Assembly: GCA_016787085.1 (NCBI GenBank) | Contig: JAEUVJ010000034.1 | Location: 62,001 to 126,000 of the forward strand | DNA from: Chitinophagaceae bacterium | GTDB taxonomy: Bacteria; Bacteroidota; Bacteroidia; Chitinophagales; Chitinophagaceae | Direction of reading: 5' to 3' | DNA: 64,000 bases | Shown: piece by piece, positions 18,176 through 26,526 of the stretch | Layout of the letters: every line of letters begins with the position of its first letter | How positions within the stretch are numbered: position 1 is the stretch's first letter | Translations under genes and position numbers: made by a program | The notes under the pieces: model-generated | The model's database searches: none | What the model saw: only the letters and a program-made list of their open reading frames with translations | What the model was told of the DNA's origin: nothing

Positions 18176-19009
18176 ATGAAATTCATCATTATCCCGACCG
18201 ATTTCTCCCCGGCTGCCAGCAATGCCATGAACTACGGTATAAAACTGGCCAAAGACATTGAAGCCGCTATCATTCTTTTTCATTCCTTTCAGATCCCGCT
18301 GACGGCTACCGAAGCTTCTGTCATGATGACGGAAGCAAGTATAGACCAAATGAAAAAAGATGCAGAAGACAGCCTGAACTCGCTGAAGGAAAAGATCGAA
18401 AAAGAACATACGGGTACATTGAAAGTATTCACACAACTCCGGATCGGCAATACCGTGAATGAACTGGAAACATTCAGTAAGGAATTTAAACCTTTTGCTA
18501 TCGTGATGGGTTCTACCGGTCACTCGGCCATTGGAAGGGTGCTGTTTGGCAGTACTACATTGCTGGCGATGCGTCACCTGAACTCGCCGATAATAGCGGT
18601 GCCTCCGGGAACGGAATACAAAAGCATAAAGAAGATCGGGCTTGCCTGCGACCTGAAACATGTAACAGGCAGCATGCCCGCTTCATTCATAAAGGAAATA
18701 GCCAATACACTCCATGCCGAACTGCACGTCCTTCATGTAGACCACCTGAACCCTAAGTATGATCCTGAGAAGAATGAAGAGATATACAGGATGCAGACCT
18801 TATTCGGGGACATAAAGCTATCCTATCATTTCATAGACCATACGGACATGGAAGAGGGGATCAATGAATTTGCCAGGGATAATGACCTTGACCTTGTTGT
18901 TACTATTCCTAAAAAACATGGCCTTTTGGAAAGCATTTTTCATAAAAGCGCTTCAAAGCAGATATTGTTCAGATCAAAGATCCCCGTTATGAGTATCCAC
19001 GAGCCCTGA
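18176..19009 (+). CDS. Universal stress protein, two Usp domains
   Basis: 277 residues made of two UspA folds (about 1-145 and 150-277). The first opens with FIIPTDFSPAA and carries a full ATP-binding motif, GSTGHSAIGRVLFGS, which fits G-x2-G-x9-G-S. The second domain lacks that motif. Such proteins are cytoplasmic and are linked to survival under stress, starvation or low oxygen. It is followed 66 bases later by a paralogue of the same length and arrangement, so the pair arose by tandem duplication. Confidence 0.92.
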   Translation: MKFIIIPTDFSPAASNAMNYGIKLAKDIEAAIILFHSFQIPLTATEASVMMTEASIDQMKKDAEDSLNSLKEKIEKEHTGTLKVFTQLRIGNTVNELETFSKEFKPFAIVMGSTGHSAIGRVLFGSTTLLAMRHLNSPIIAVPPGTEYKSIKKIGLACDLKHVTGSMPASFIKEIANTLHAELHVLHVDHLNPKYDPEKNEEIYRMQTLFGDIKLSYHFIDHTDMEEGINEFARDNDLDLVVTIPKKHGLLESIFHKSASKQILFRSKIPVMSIHEP

Positions 19010-19075
19010 CTACAGGCCGGATCAAACCAAAGCGGAGTTTGTATTGTTGTTTTATAAACCTGTAAACTTCGTGTT

Positions 19076-19921
19076 ATGAAAAAAATACTGGTGCCAACCG
19101 ATTTTTCGCCTAATGCTGCGAGAGCTATTGACTATGCCGTACAGATCGCAAAGCTGAACGAGGCGACCATCTACGTCATACATGCCTGCGACCTGCTGGA
19201 CACAACCTTTAAAGATAAACTGGAACTGAAGGAAGAATATAACAAAACCATCACCGATGAGGCTTTTGCTAAACTGGAGATGATCCGGCAAAGTATCGAG
19301 GATACTGAAAGGATATTAGTGAATACGCAGTTATACAACGGGCCTGTTACGGATACCGTGCTGCTGGCTGCCAAAGAGCACGGAGCTGATCTCATCATCA
19401 TGGGTACACTTGGCCATAGCGGTATAAAAGAAAGGATACTGGGCAGTAAAACAGCATCAGTGATCGGAAGAACGGATATCCCCGTATTAGCCATTCCGTT
19501 GGAGTATGAATGGAGTGAGCCAAAGAAATTCCTGCTGGCCATCAATCATGCCCATGAAGCCACAGATATCGTTGATCCTGTTTTTGACCTCGCCAGGGTA
19601 TTCAACGCAGAAACAGAAGTGGTGATATTCACACATGAAGATTTTGCTGTTGCTGTGGAGTATGTGGAAGATGCCAAAGAGATCCACCAGATCGAAGCCG
19701 TATTGAAAGACAGGTACAAAGACATAGTGATCCACCCAGAACATTTATCCGGTCAGCGGTTTGGCGAAACACTCGATGAGTTCATTAAAGAAAAGGAAAT
19801 AGACCTGCTGGCGATGATCACCCATAAGCGAAATCTTGTCAGCAGTATTTTCAACCGGAGTATGACAAAGAGAATGGCCTATCATACAAGGGTACCTTTG
19901 CTGGCCATTCCTGCCCGGTAA
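19076..19921 (+). CDS. Universal stress protein, two Usp domains (paralogue)
   Basis: 281 residues, same two-domain layout as the gene before it. The N-terminal domain starts KKILVPTDFSPNAARAIDYA and has the ATP motif GTLGHSGIKERILGS; the C-terminal domain ends with MTKRMAYHTRVPLLAIPA and lacks the motif. The first domain is therefore expected to bind ATP and the second to serve in dimerisation or regulation (inference from the family). The gene is followed by the REP-like repeat at 19957-20077. Confidence 0.92.
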   Translation: MKKILVPTDFSPNAARAIDYAVQIAKLNEATIYVIHACDLLDTTFKDKLELKEEYNKTITDEAFAKLEMIRQSIEDTERILVNTQLYNGPVTDTVLLAAKEHGADLIIMGTLGHSGIKERILGSKTASVIGRTDIPVLAIPLEYEWSEPKKFLLAINHAHEATDIVDPVFDLARVFNAETEVVIFTHEDFAVAVEYVEDAKEIHQIEAVLKDRYKDIVIHPEHLSGQRFGETLDEFIKEKEIDLLAMITHKRNLVSSIFNRSMTKRMAYHTRVPLLAIPAR

Positions 19922-19956
19922 GGGAGTCCCGTAAGATTTCCGGTCTGAGCATTTGT

Positions 19957-20077
19957 AAAACGAGACTGTCTCAAAAGTATTGTCAGTCTGAGCTTGCCGA
20001 AGACTGACGGACCGATTGCCAATATTTCGACAAGCTCAATATGATAATCAGTCCATCTTTTGAAACAATCTCGTTTT
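19957..20077. repeat. REP/MITE-like palindromic repeat element
   Basis: A 121-base unit bounded by 21-base imperfect inverted repeats (19 of 21 match; outer bases AAAACGAGA ... TCTCGTTTT). Inside lies a perfect eight-base hairpin GTCAGTCT / AGACTGAC at 19982-20008 around GAGCTTGCCGA. Its partner in the right half, TTTCGACAAGCTC, carries the same core in opposite orientation. The AGCTTG(T/C)CGA core resembles repetitive extragenic palindromes common in Bacteroidota genomes. It sits between a plus-strand gene end and a minus-strand gene end, where such elements usually lie, and may act as a bidirectional terminator. Confidence 0.7.
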
Positions 20078-20086
20078 TTTTTATGA

Positions 20087-20494
20087 TCATTTTATCTCAT
20101 CATTACCCGGTATCTTTTTCAGCGCTTCGGCCAGCCTGGCTCTTTCACGGGAGATGCGGCGCCCGCGGAAGAACAGGTAGAGATTGAAGAATAGCATGAT
20201 GCCAAGATAGATACTGAATCCGCCGATCTTATAACTGAGTATCTCCAGCATACTGCGGCTGTTATATATATCCGCAACTATTTCCATGATCAGCAGGGCA
20301 AAGCCAAGGTTCAGCAAATAAAAACCTGTTTCAAAGAGTTTGTTGGTGGAAAGGGCAATATCAGCCTTTCCATGAAAGATATCCAGCATGAATGCTTTGC
20401 TGTTCCTGAACAGGGTATGGGCCACATACCAGGTCAGTATGATAACAACAGGCAGGTAAATGAAATAAGCGAGGAGGTTTAAAGAGGTGTTCAT
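20087..20494 (-). CDS. Small integral membrane protein, paralogue B
   Basis: 135 residues with about four transmembrane segments (about 7-27, 57-78, 90-110 region) and a basic C-terminal tail (RGRRISRERARLAEALKK). It shares with the preceding gene the pattern HTLFRNSKAFML versus MIFFRNGRRYIL, and FYLLNLGFALLI versus YYLLNLGYAAIM, so the two are paralogues. The ATG overlaps the stop of its partner (ATGA at 20491-20494), implying translational coupling and possibly a heteromeric complex. Function unknown. The gene ends close to the REP-like element. Confidence 0.78.
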   Translation of the reverse strand: MNTSLNLLAYFIYLPVVIILTWYVAHTLFRNSKAFMLDIFHGKADIALSTNKLFETGFYLLNLGFALLIMEIVADIYNSRSMLEILSYKIGGFSIYLGIMLFFNLYLFFRGRRISRERARLAEALKKIPGNDEIK

Positions 20495-20856
20495 ATATCT
20501 GAGTTTTTATTGTTTGCGGTATGGTGACGGCGGCTGATCAGCAGGATCATCGCCATATTGAAAAAATGGATGACAGCCAATGTGAGCATGATGCGCCCGG
20601 TCATGGTACTAATAGAAGCGACCAGTTCCTGCCAGGTGCTGATCGTACGCCAGGTACGGATCATGATGGCAGCATAGCCCAGGTTCAGCAGGTAATAACC
20701 GGTAAGTAATGCCCGGTTGATGAAATCGGTCAGCCGCTCATCATCATGCAGCAGGGGCAGTATATACCGGCGCCCGTTCCGGAAGAATATCATTCCTACA
20801 TGTACCGTGATCCAGTAAGTGAGCAGCAGGTAAATGATGTAGGCGAGGGTGTTCAT
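20491..20856 (-). CDS. Small integral membrane protein, paralogue A
   Basis: 121 residues with about four predicted membrane helices. Starts MNTLAYIIYLLLTYWITVHVG, has the family motif IFFRNGRRYILPLLHDD near 27-43, TGYYLLNLGYAAIMI near 52-66, and a C-terminal HFFNMAMILLISRRHH. First gene of a coupled two-gene unit with the paralogue downstream. No enzymatic motif is visible. I regard it as a Bacteroidota membrane protein family without assigned function. Confidence 0.78.
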   Translation of the reverse strand: MNTLAYIIYLLLTYWITVHVGMIFFRNGRRYILPLLHDDERLTDFINRALLTGYYLLNLGYAAIMIRTWRTISTWQELVASISTMTGRIMLTLAVIHFFNMAMILLISRRHHTANNKNSDI

Positions 20857-21048
20857 ATCAGTTGTTTCGGGATATCTTATACTGATGACGACACAAAGCT
20901 AACTGATATTATTGTATTTTCAATAATTTCTGAAAATAAAAATCTTTTGACAATTGCTAAATAAACAAGCCGATAAACTAAGGGGAATCCTATAGCGAAG
21001 CACCTTCTTATCTACCTAAACTTATTTGAAAAAGGAGCATAAAATTTT
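20857..21048. other. AT-rich divergent intergenic segment
   Basis: Lies between the minus-strand membrane pair and the plus-strand micro-ORF. It should carry both promoters. It is AT-rich with several near-matches to TAnnTTTG but no convincing -33/-7 pair. Confidence 0.3.
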
Positions 21049-21126
21049 ATGAGAGAACATTATATCGCAAATTTAAATTGTTGTTCATACGTGATGATCA
21101 TTGAGCGACTATCAGCTTACACATGA
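21049..21126 (+). CDS. Possible 25-residue micro-ORF coupled to the sorting-domain gene
   Basis: ATG at 21049 follows AAAGGAG (21031-21037, 11 bases away), a rare good Shine-Dalgarno for this window. The frame codes for 25 residues, with two adjacent Cys near the middle, and stops at TGA 21124-21126. That stop overlaps the ATG at 21123 of the next frame (ATGA), the usual geometry of translational coupling. It may be a leader peptide or a remnant; there is no homology evidence. Confidence 0.3.
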   Translation: MREHYIANLNCCSYVMIIERLSAYT

Positions 21127-21404
21127 CACTTTATACTAATCCTAAACCCATGGAAAAGATGGACCCGATCAACGAATTATCATTGCACCCGAATCCTGCT
21201 ACCACGAAAGTGAATGTCACGGCCAAAAGGCTGATCAGGGAGATAAGCATCATGACGATAACCGGCCGGGAAGTACTGAACAGGTCCGGCAGCAACCGTT
21301 TTACGGAAACTGTTCCTATAGGAATTTTGCCCAAAGGCCTGTATCATGTTAAGGTTACCACCGACAGCAATACTTCGCAGGTATTGTTATATAAGACAGG
21401 ATGA
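21123..21404 (+). CDS. Orphan T9SS type-A sorting domain
   Basis: 93 residues (84 if the ATG at 21150 is used). Nearly the whole protein is a type-A C-terminal sorting domain: LSLHPNPATTKVNV near 20-33, ISIMTITGREVL near 41-52, then LPKGLYHVKVTT and QVLLYKTG at the end. Such domains normally sit behind a signal peptide and a large cargo, which guide export through the inner membrane and the T9SS. Here there is neither, so as written it should stay in the cytoplasm. It may be the surviving tail of a decayed secreted protein or an independent small protein. Coding is supported by the intact motif spacing. Confidence 0.7.
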   Translation: MTLYTNPKPMEKMDPINELSLHPNPATTKVNVTAKRLIREISIMTITGREVLNRSGSNRFTETVPIGILPKGLYHVKVTTDSNTSQVLLYKTG

Positions 21405-22169
21405 TCAGGCAGGAGATATATCCAGTTCCCTGATCTGTTTTTTGTAGGCTGACGGCAACACGATGGATTTAAGGAACCAGTCAAGTTTTATAACCCGGCT
21501 CATTTTGTAAACAAAGAGAATAGGGGTGAGCCAGGAAAATTTTCCAAACCCAAGTAACCGGCAGGCCAGCGGGGGAACTACTAATTTTTGTGATTCTTTC
21601 AGCAGGAAAAAACGTACAGGCCCAAGATGTTTGCGGTATTGTTTATACAGGTCGGTCGTATAGTGGCTTTTGGCAAGATCGTTTCGCAGGTGCTCGTCCC
21701 GCATCGTGGTCCATTGTTCATAGTCCGCCGGAAGATCCTTCAATCCCATTCTTGTTCCCATCCGGTAAAACACATCGAACAGCTCTTCTTTCTCTTCTCC
21801 GGTCATTTTTCTTTCGAGTAATTCAAACGATGCCTGCGAATAATGGATCAGCATGAACAACACGTCACGATAGGCCCAGTCGGGTATCTTGCTTTGCCGG
21901 TTGTTCTCAACGGCTGTATGTATTGCCGTGATCTTGTCAATGGCTTTATGGGCGTCTCCGGTATTTGAAAAAACGATCTGCCGGGCATAACTGACCGTGG
22001 AAAATAATCTGCCTAACGGATCGTCGGGTAAACGGCCGGTGAAGTATAACCAGTCCACCGCTTTATTCAATGCAAACTCGGCGGAGGCGCCGGCAAAAAT
22101 AAAGAGTACCGTATCTCCTTTACCCCAGATCTTCCTTACGATGGATCCTTTATCAACAAAAAATTCCAT
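21405..22169 (-). CDS. MpaB-family (DUF2236) oxygenase-like protein
   Basis: 254 residues with no signal peptide. Resembles the DUF2236/MpaB family: VLFIFAGASAEFALNKAV near 21-38, then GRLFSTVSYARQIVFSNTGDAHKAIDKITAIHTAVE near 53-88, and WAYRDVLFMLIHYSQASFELL near 98-118. Members in fungi and Streptomyces are heme oxygenases; the His residues in TAIHTAVE and MLIHYS could be ligands. The physiological substrate here is unknown. The gene abuts the sorting-domain gene tail to tail and diverges from the Gfo/Idh gene across 85 bases. Confidence 0.8.
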   Translation of the reverse strand: MEFFVDKGSIVRKIWGKGDTVLFIFAGASAEFALNKAVDWLYFTGRLPDDPLGRLFSTVSYARQIVFSNTGDAHKAIDKITAIHTAVENNRQSKIPDWAYRDVLFMLIHYSQASFELLERKMTGEEKEELFDVFYRMGTRMGLKDLPADYEQWTTMRDEHLRNDLAKSHYTTDLYKQYRKHLGPVRFFLLKESQKLVVPPLACRLLGFGKFSWLTPILFVYKMSRVIKLDWFLKSIVLPSAYKKQIRELDISPA

Positions 22170-22254
22170 GTGATAAATATAAGACTCCGGCTGAACAGAA
22201 TTCTGCTAACTTTATTTCTTACAATCATTCATCGGAAATTTAACAATCTGGTTC

Positions 22255-23238
22255 ATGTCAGCCATTAAATGGGGTATCATCGGTTGCGGGGATGTGACCG
22301 AAGTAAAAAGCGGTCCGGCCTTTAATAAGGTCAGTAACTCTTCACTCGTGGCTGTGATGCGCCGGGATGCTGCCAAAGCAGCAGATTATGCCCGCAGGCA
22401 TGCTGTGCCGAAATGGTATAGTGATGCATCAAAACTGATCAACGACCCGGAAGTGAATGCGGTGTATGTAGCCACCCCGCCTTCCTCGCATGAAGAATAT
22501 ACTATAGCTGCCTTACAGGCCGGTAAACCGGTGTATGTAGAAAAACCTATGTCCGTTGATACCGCTTCGGCCAAACGGATGGCAGAGGCAGCAGAAAAAT
22601 ATGGACAGAAACTGGTAGTAGCCCATTATCGTCGTGCCCAGCCATTGTTCAGCAAGATCAAACAACTGATCGAAGAGAAAACGATCGGTGATATCCGCTT
22701 TGCAAAGCTGGATATGTTCAAGAAAGCGTTTTCACCGGAAGACAGGGCTCATCCTTCACGGGGATGGCGGATCAATAAAGCCATTGCAGGAGGCGGCATA
22801 TTTCATGACCTGGCGCCGCACCAGCTCGACCTGATGTATTATTTTTTTGGTGAGCCCGCTAAAGTATCCGGTGTTTCTCAGAACCAGTCAAAGCAGTATG
22901 ATGCAGAGGATATCGTGGCCGGGAGTATTGTATTCAGTTCCGGTGTCGTGTTCAACGGGCTATGGTGTTTTACTGTCGCTAAAGAAGAAGAACGGGACCG
23001 TTGCGAGATCATCGGTGAAAGGGGAAAGATCGGTTTCAGCTTTTTTGATCACAAACCTATTGAAGTAACTATTGAAGGTAAAACAGAAACGCTGCTGTTT
23101 GACCCGTTGCCGCATGTGCAGCAGCCGATGATCGGAAAAGTGGTCAATTACTTTTTGGATAAGGGACCGAATCCCTGCAGCGGGGAAGAAGGCGTAACGA
23201 TCATGAGCCTGATAGACCAGTTCACTTCACATCACTAA
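22255..23238 (+). CDS. Gfo/Idh/MocA-family NAD(P)-dependent oxidoreductase
   Basis: 327 residues. N-terminal Rossmann fold with WGIIGCGDV (about 5-13), VYVATPPSSHEEYTIAAL, then the family's catalytic EKPM motif near 99-102, followed by the alpha/beta dimerisation domain (GGIFHDLAPHQLDLMYYFFG). It oxidises or reduces a sugar, cyclitol or related polyol; the substrate cannot be read from the sequence. It lies 17 bases ahead of a GHL10 lipoprotein gene, and the pair probably forms an operon for sugar or cell-wall glycan turnover. A TAACTTTA box at 22207-22214 may be its promoter. Confidence 0.92.
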   Translation: MSAIKWGIIGCGDVTEVKSGPAFNKVSNSSLVAVMRRDAAKAADYARRHAVPKWYSDASKLINDPEVNAVYVATPPSSHEEYTIAALQAGKPVYVEKPMSVDTASAKRMAEAAEKYGQKLVVAHYRRAQPLFSKIKQLIEEKTIGDIRFAKLDMFKKAFSPEDRAHPSRGWRINKAIAGGGIFHDLAPHQLDLMYYFFGEPAKVSGVSQNQSKQYDAEDIVAGSIVFSSGVVFNGLWCFTVAKEEERDRCEIIGERGKIGFSFFDHKPIEVTIEGKTETLLFDPLPHVQQPMIGKVVNYFLDKGPNPCSGEEGVTIMSLIDQFTSHH

Positions 23239-23255
23239 ACTTTCATTTCATCAAT

Positions 23256-24773
23256 ATGAGGTCAATAAAAAATACCCTGGTACTGCTTATCATCGGCACA
23301 TCACTTCTTTCCTGCAGTACACAGAAAAAAGCAACCGGTGAAAGTGCTGCTGCCAAACCACCCGCTGCGATGCGGGAATTCCGTGCCGCCTGGATCGCCA
23401 CCGTAGCGAATATCAACTGGCCGAGTAAACCTGGACTTAGTACCGAACAGCAAAAACAGGAAGCGATCGTACTGCTTGACTTTTTACAGACAAATAATTT
23501 CAATGCGGCGATCCTGCAGGTAAGACCACAATGTGATGCCTTATACAAAAGCGACCTCGAACCCTGGTCTTATTATCTCACCGGCCAGCAGGGAAAAGCG
23601 CCGGAGCCTTATTACGACCCGCTTGAATTCTGGGTGGACGAAGCCCACAACAGGGGGATCGAATTGCATGTATGGCTCAACCCTTACCGGGCGCATCATA
23701 AAGATGGAAAGGAAGTAACTGAACATTCCATCGTAAAGAAAAGACCGGAGCTAGCTGTTTACCTGAAAGAAGGTTACTGGTGGCTGGATCCTTCGCAGCA
23801 GGGAACACAGGATCATTCAACAAATGTGGTGATGGACCTGGTGAACCGCTATGATATTGATGGCGTGCATTTCGATGACTATTTCTATCCCTATCCTTCT
23901 TATAATCTCGGCGCCGACTTTCCCGATTCAGTAAGCTGGGCTGCTTACCAACAAAGTGGCGGTAAATTATCCCGCGGCGACTGGAGGCGAAATAGTGTGA
24001 ACGTGTTCATTGAAAGATTATACAGGGAGATCAAAGCCGCCAAACCTCATGTGAAGTTTGGCTTAAGTCCTTTTGGTATGTGGCGGCCGGGTTATCCTGA
24101 ATCCATTGCCGGGTTTGACCAGTATGACCAGTTGTATGCCGATGCAAAATTGTGGCTGAACAAAGGATGGATAGATTATTTCACCCCGCAGTTATATTGG
24201 CCCATCAACCGGATATCAGCGAGTTTTCCTGTACTGCTGGGATGGTGGAGAGATGAGAATTGGAAAAAACGTCATCTCTGGCCGGGCATCAGTGTAGGCA
24301 GGGATACCAGTGCTAAAAATGTAAATGAGATACTCAGCCAGATCATGATTGACCGGGGGATGCTACCGGAAAGTAAGGGAGTCGTGCACTGGAGCATTTC
24401 ATCCCTCACCAATAATCCCAATATGGCAAAAGGCATTGTGAATGGCCCTTATCAAAAACAGGCATTGGTACCAGCGAGTCCCTGGCTGGATAAAAAAGCT
24501 CCCGCAACGCCAATAGTGAAAACTACTCCTGAAGGCGACCAGGTCAAAATAGAATGGACGGATACTGATGATCCCGATGTATTCCGCCGGGTAGTGTATT
24601 ATAAGTATGGAAATAACTGGAGCTATGTCCTATTAAACCGTACCGACAGATCATATCTTTTGAATAAGACAAGGGGAGAAGGGAAAGATCGAACCGTGTT
24701 GACCCATGTTGCCGTGACCGGGGTGGACCGGTCAGGGAATGAAAGTACATTCAAAGAAATTCCTGTTCAGTAA
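23256..24773 (+). CDS. GHL10-family glycoside hydrolase-like lipoprotein
   Basis: 505 residues. Lipoprotein signal with lipobox LLSC (Cys about 22). The body matches the GHL10 (former DUF187, YngK-like) TIM barrel: EFRAAWIATVANINWP, NFNAAILQVRPQCDALY, GIELHVWLNPYRAH, DGVHFDDYFYPYP and KFGLSPFGMW. The acidic pair in HFDDYFYP is the expected catalytic region. A fibronectin-like C-terminal domain follows from about 415. The family is linked to glycan hydrolysis, possibly of peptidoglycan-like or exopolysaccharide substrates. Downstream partner of the Gfo/Idh gene; a short membrane protein gene follows 17 bases later. Confidence 0.9.
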   Translation: MRSIKNTLVLLIIGTSLLSCSTQKKATGESAAAKPPAAMREFRAAWIATVANINWPSKPGLSTEQQKQEAIVLLDFLQTNNFNAAILQVRPQCDALYKSDLEPWSYYLTGQQGKAPEPYYDPLEFWVDEAHNRGIELHVWLNPYRAHHKDGKEVTEHSIVKKRPELAVYLKEGYWWLDPSQQGTQDHSTNVVMDLVNRYDIDGVHFDDYFYPYPSYNLGADFPDSVSWAAYQQSGGKLSRGDWRRNSVNVFIERLYREIKAAKPHVKFGLSPFGMWRPGYPESIAGFDQYDQLYADAKLWLNKGWIDYFTPQLYWPINRISASFPVLLGWWRDENWKKRHLWPGISVGRDTSAKNVNEILSQIMIDRGMLPESKGVVHWSISSLTNNPNMAKGIVNGPYQKQALVPASPWLDKKAPATPIVKTTPEGDQVKIEWTDTDDPDVFRRVVYYKYGNNWSYVLLNRTDRSYLLNKTRGEGKDRTVLTHVAVTGVDRSGNESTFKEIPVQ

Positions 24774-24790
24774 CCTAAAATCTGCTCTAT

Positions 24791-25462
24791 ATGTTTATCG
24801 GTCATTATGCTATCGGCCTTTCCGGGAAGCAAATTGACAAAAGGCCTTCACTGGGCACTATGTTCATGGCGGTACAATGGTTGGACCTTGTTTGGCCGGT
24901 ACTTGTACTCGCAGGCGTAGAGAAAGTCAGCATTGATCCCGGCAATACCGTACTGACGCCACTGAATTTTGAATACTACCCCTGGTCGCATAGTATGCTG
25001 ATGGCGATAGCATGGGGCGCCCTGTTCGGGTTGGTCTATTATGCCCGGACAAAGAACAGCAGGGGCGCCTGGTTATTGCTGTTCCTTGTTTTCAGTCATT
25101 GGATATTAGATTGGATCACTCACCGGCCCGACCTGCAGTGGACGCCTTTCTCTGAAGCAAGGACAGGTTTAGGATTATGGAACCACAAGTGGGCGGAGAT
25201 CGCAATTGAAACTGGTTTATTCCTCATCGGTATTTTTATATATATCAAAGTCACCCGTGCAAAATACAGCTCGGGCAACTGGTCATTATGGGCATTGGTG
25301 ATTTTCTTACTGGCGATCCATTTCATGAATGCCTTTGGCGATCCGCCACCGAATGTGGAGATCGTGGCCTGGATGGGATTGTCGCAATGGCTGCTCGTGG
25401 CATGGGGATATTGGATAGATAGTGTGAGGAGGGAGAGGCGAGTGGTGAGTAGTGAGTCGTGA
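24791..25462 (+). CDS. Polytopic membrane protein, metal-dependent hydrolase-like
   Basis: 223 residues with about six membrane helices. Opens MFIGHYAIGLSGK and contains the paired motifs YYPWSHSMLMAIAWG (about 62-76) and FSHWILDWITHRPD (about 101-114). Conserved His/Asp residues inside helices are characteristic of the YdjM/DUF457-like membrane-bound putative hydrolases. It is the last of a three-gene run (Gfo/Idh, GHL10, this gene). The final codons and the stop lie inside a heptamer tandem repeat (25438-25465), so the exact C-terminus may vary between strains. Confidence 0.75.
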   Translation: MFIGHYAIGLSGKQIDKRPSLGTMFMAVQWLDLVWPVLVLAGVEKVSIDPGNTVLTPLNFEYYPWSHSMLMAIAWGALFGLVYYARTKNSRGAWLLLFLVFSHWILDWITHRPDLQWTPFSEARTGLGLWNHKWAEIAIETGLFLIGIFIYIKVTRAKYSSGNWSLWALVIFLLAIHFMNAFGDPPPNVEIVAWMGLSQWLLVAWGYWIDSVRRERRVVSSES

Positions 25463-25465
25463 GTG
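25438..25465 (+). repeat. Heptamer tandem repeat across a stop codon
   Basis: Four consecutive seven-base units of form G(C/T)GAGTN: GCGAGTG, GTGAGTA, GTGAGTC, GTGAGTG. Seven is not a multiple of three, so a change in copy number would shift the reading frame at the 3' end of the membrane-protein gene. Confidence 0.6.
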
Positions 25466-25617
25466 GGGGCGTAGTGGTATGCAATAAACAATGGGAATGG
25501 TGAAGATCAACTGTCTGGAGGGCAAACTACATTTTCTTGAAAGGCAAATGGGAGTGACATAAATTTACGTGTTGAAGACAACCGATTTCAGCACTTTAAG
25601 TATCAATCGGGCAACAA

Positions 25618-26526
25618 ATGACATTTTTAGAATTAGCAGAAAAGGTTTTAAGAGTTGAAAAGCGACCAATGACAGCAAATGAAATTTGGGCATTTGCGGT
25701 AGAAAAGAGTTACGACAAACAATTAAACTCTGGTGGTAAAACTCCTTGGGCTACACTTGGTGCACAGATGTATGTAAATGCAAAAGACAATCCAAGAACT
25801 CCATTCGCACAGACAGACAGCAGACCAAAAAAGTTTTATCTAAAAGCACAGGTTGGGCAACTTGATCTCAGCGAAACTGCAATTACAAAAGAGCCAGTAC
25901 AACCTAAGAAAAAGCGTTACGACTTTTTAGAAAAAGACCTGCATCCATTCTTAACTTATTACGCCTACTATCATTTACATTGTTATACCAAGACAATTAA
26001 TCATTCTCAATCAACAAAAAAAGAATTTGGTGAATGGGTGCATCCAGACATAGTGGGCTGCTACTTTCCTCTTGACGATTGGAAGCCCGAAGTTTATGAG
26101 TTAAGTTCGTCAATTGGAAATATCTCAATCAAGTTTGTATCATTTGAGCTTAAACGAGAACTTTCATTTGGAAATTTAAGAGAAAGTTTTTTTCAAACTG
26201 TTTCAAATTCTTCATGGGCAAATGAAAGCTATTTAGTCGCAGCACTTATCTCCGACGAAGAGGATTTTAGAGAAGAGTTATCACGACTTTCGACTTCTTT
26301 CGGTATTGGAGTTATCAAAATAAATCTTGAAGATCCACATTCCTCCGAAATAGTTTTTCCTGCAAAATATCGTGAGGCTCTGGACTGGGAAACGATCAAT
26401 AAGCTAACTATGAACAATGATTTCAAAGAATTTTTGACAACAGTAAAAATTGACATTACAAGTAAAAAGATCCACAAAAAGGAATATGATTTGGTGCAGG
26501 ACATAGAATTATTACGAAAGAAGTAG
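25618..26526 (+). CDS. HARE-HTH protein with PD-(D/E)xK nuclease-like C-terminal domain (HrgA-like)
   Basis: 302 residues, no signal peptide. Residues 1-75 form a HARE-HTH domain (FLELAEKVL, PMTANEIWAFA, GKTPWATLGAQMYV, RPKKFYL), which binds DNA and in bacteria is often fused to restriction enzymes. The layout resembles HrgA/COG2958. The C-terminal half has P143-D144 followed 32 residues later by E177-L-K179, the spacing of a PD-(D/E)xK nuclease core, and the helix NLRESFFQTVSNSSW. No methyltransferase is nearby, so a modification-dependent enzyme is possible (inference). The gene is clearly more AT-rich than its flanks, suggesting transfer. The function has not been shown from sequence alone. 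Confidence 0.75.
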   Translation: MTFLELAEKVLRVEKRPMTANEIWAFAVEKSYDKQLNSGGKTPWATLGAQMYVNAKDNPRTPFAQTDSRPKKFYLKAQVGQLDLSETAITKEPVQPKKKRYDFLEKDLHPFLTYYAYYHLHCYTKTINHSQSTKKEFGEWVHPDIVGCYFPLDDWKPEVYELSSSIGNISIKFVSFELKRELSFGNLRESFFQTVSNSSWANESYLVAALISDEEDFREELSRLSTSFGIGVIKINLEDPHSSEIVFPAKYREALDWETINKLTMNNDFKEFLTTVKIDITSKKIHKKEYDLVQDIELLRKK

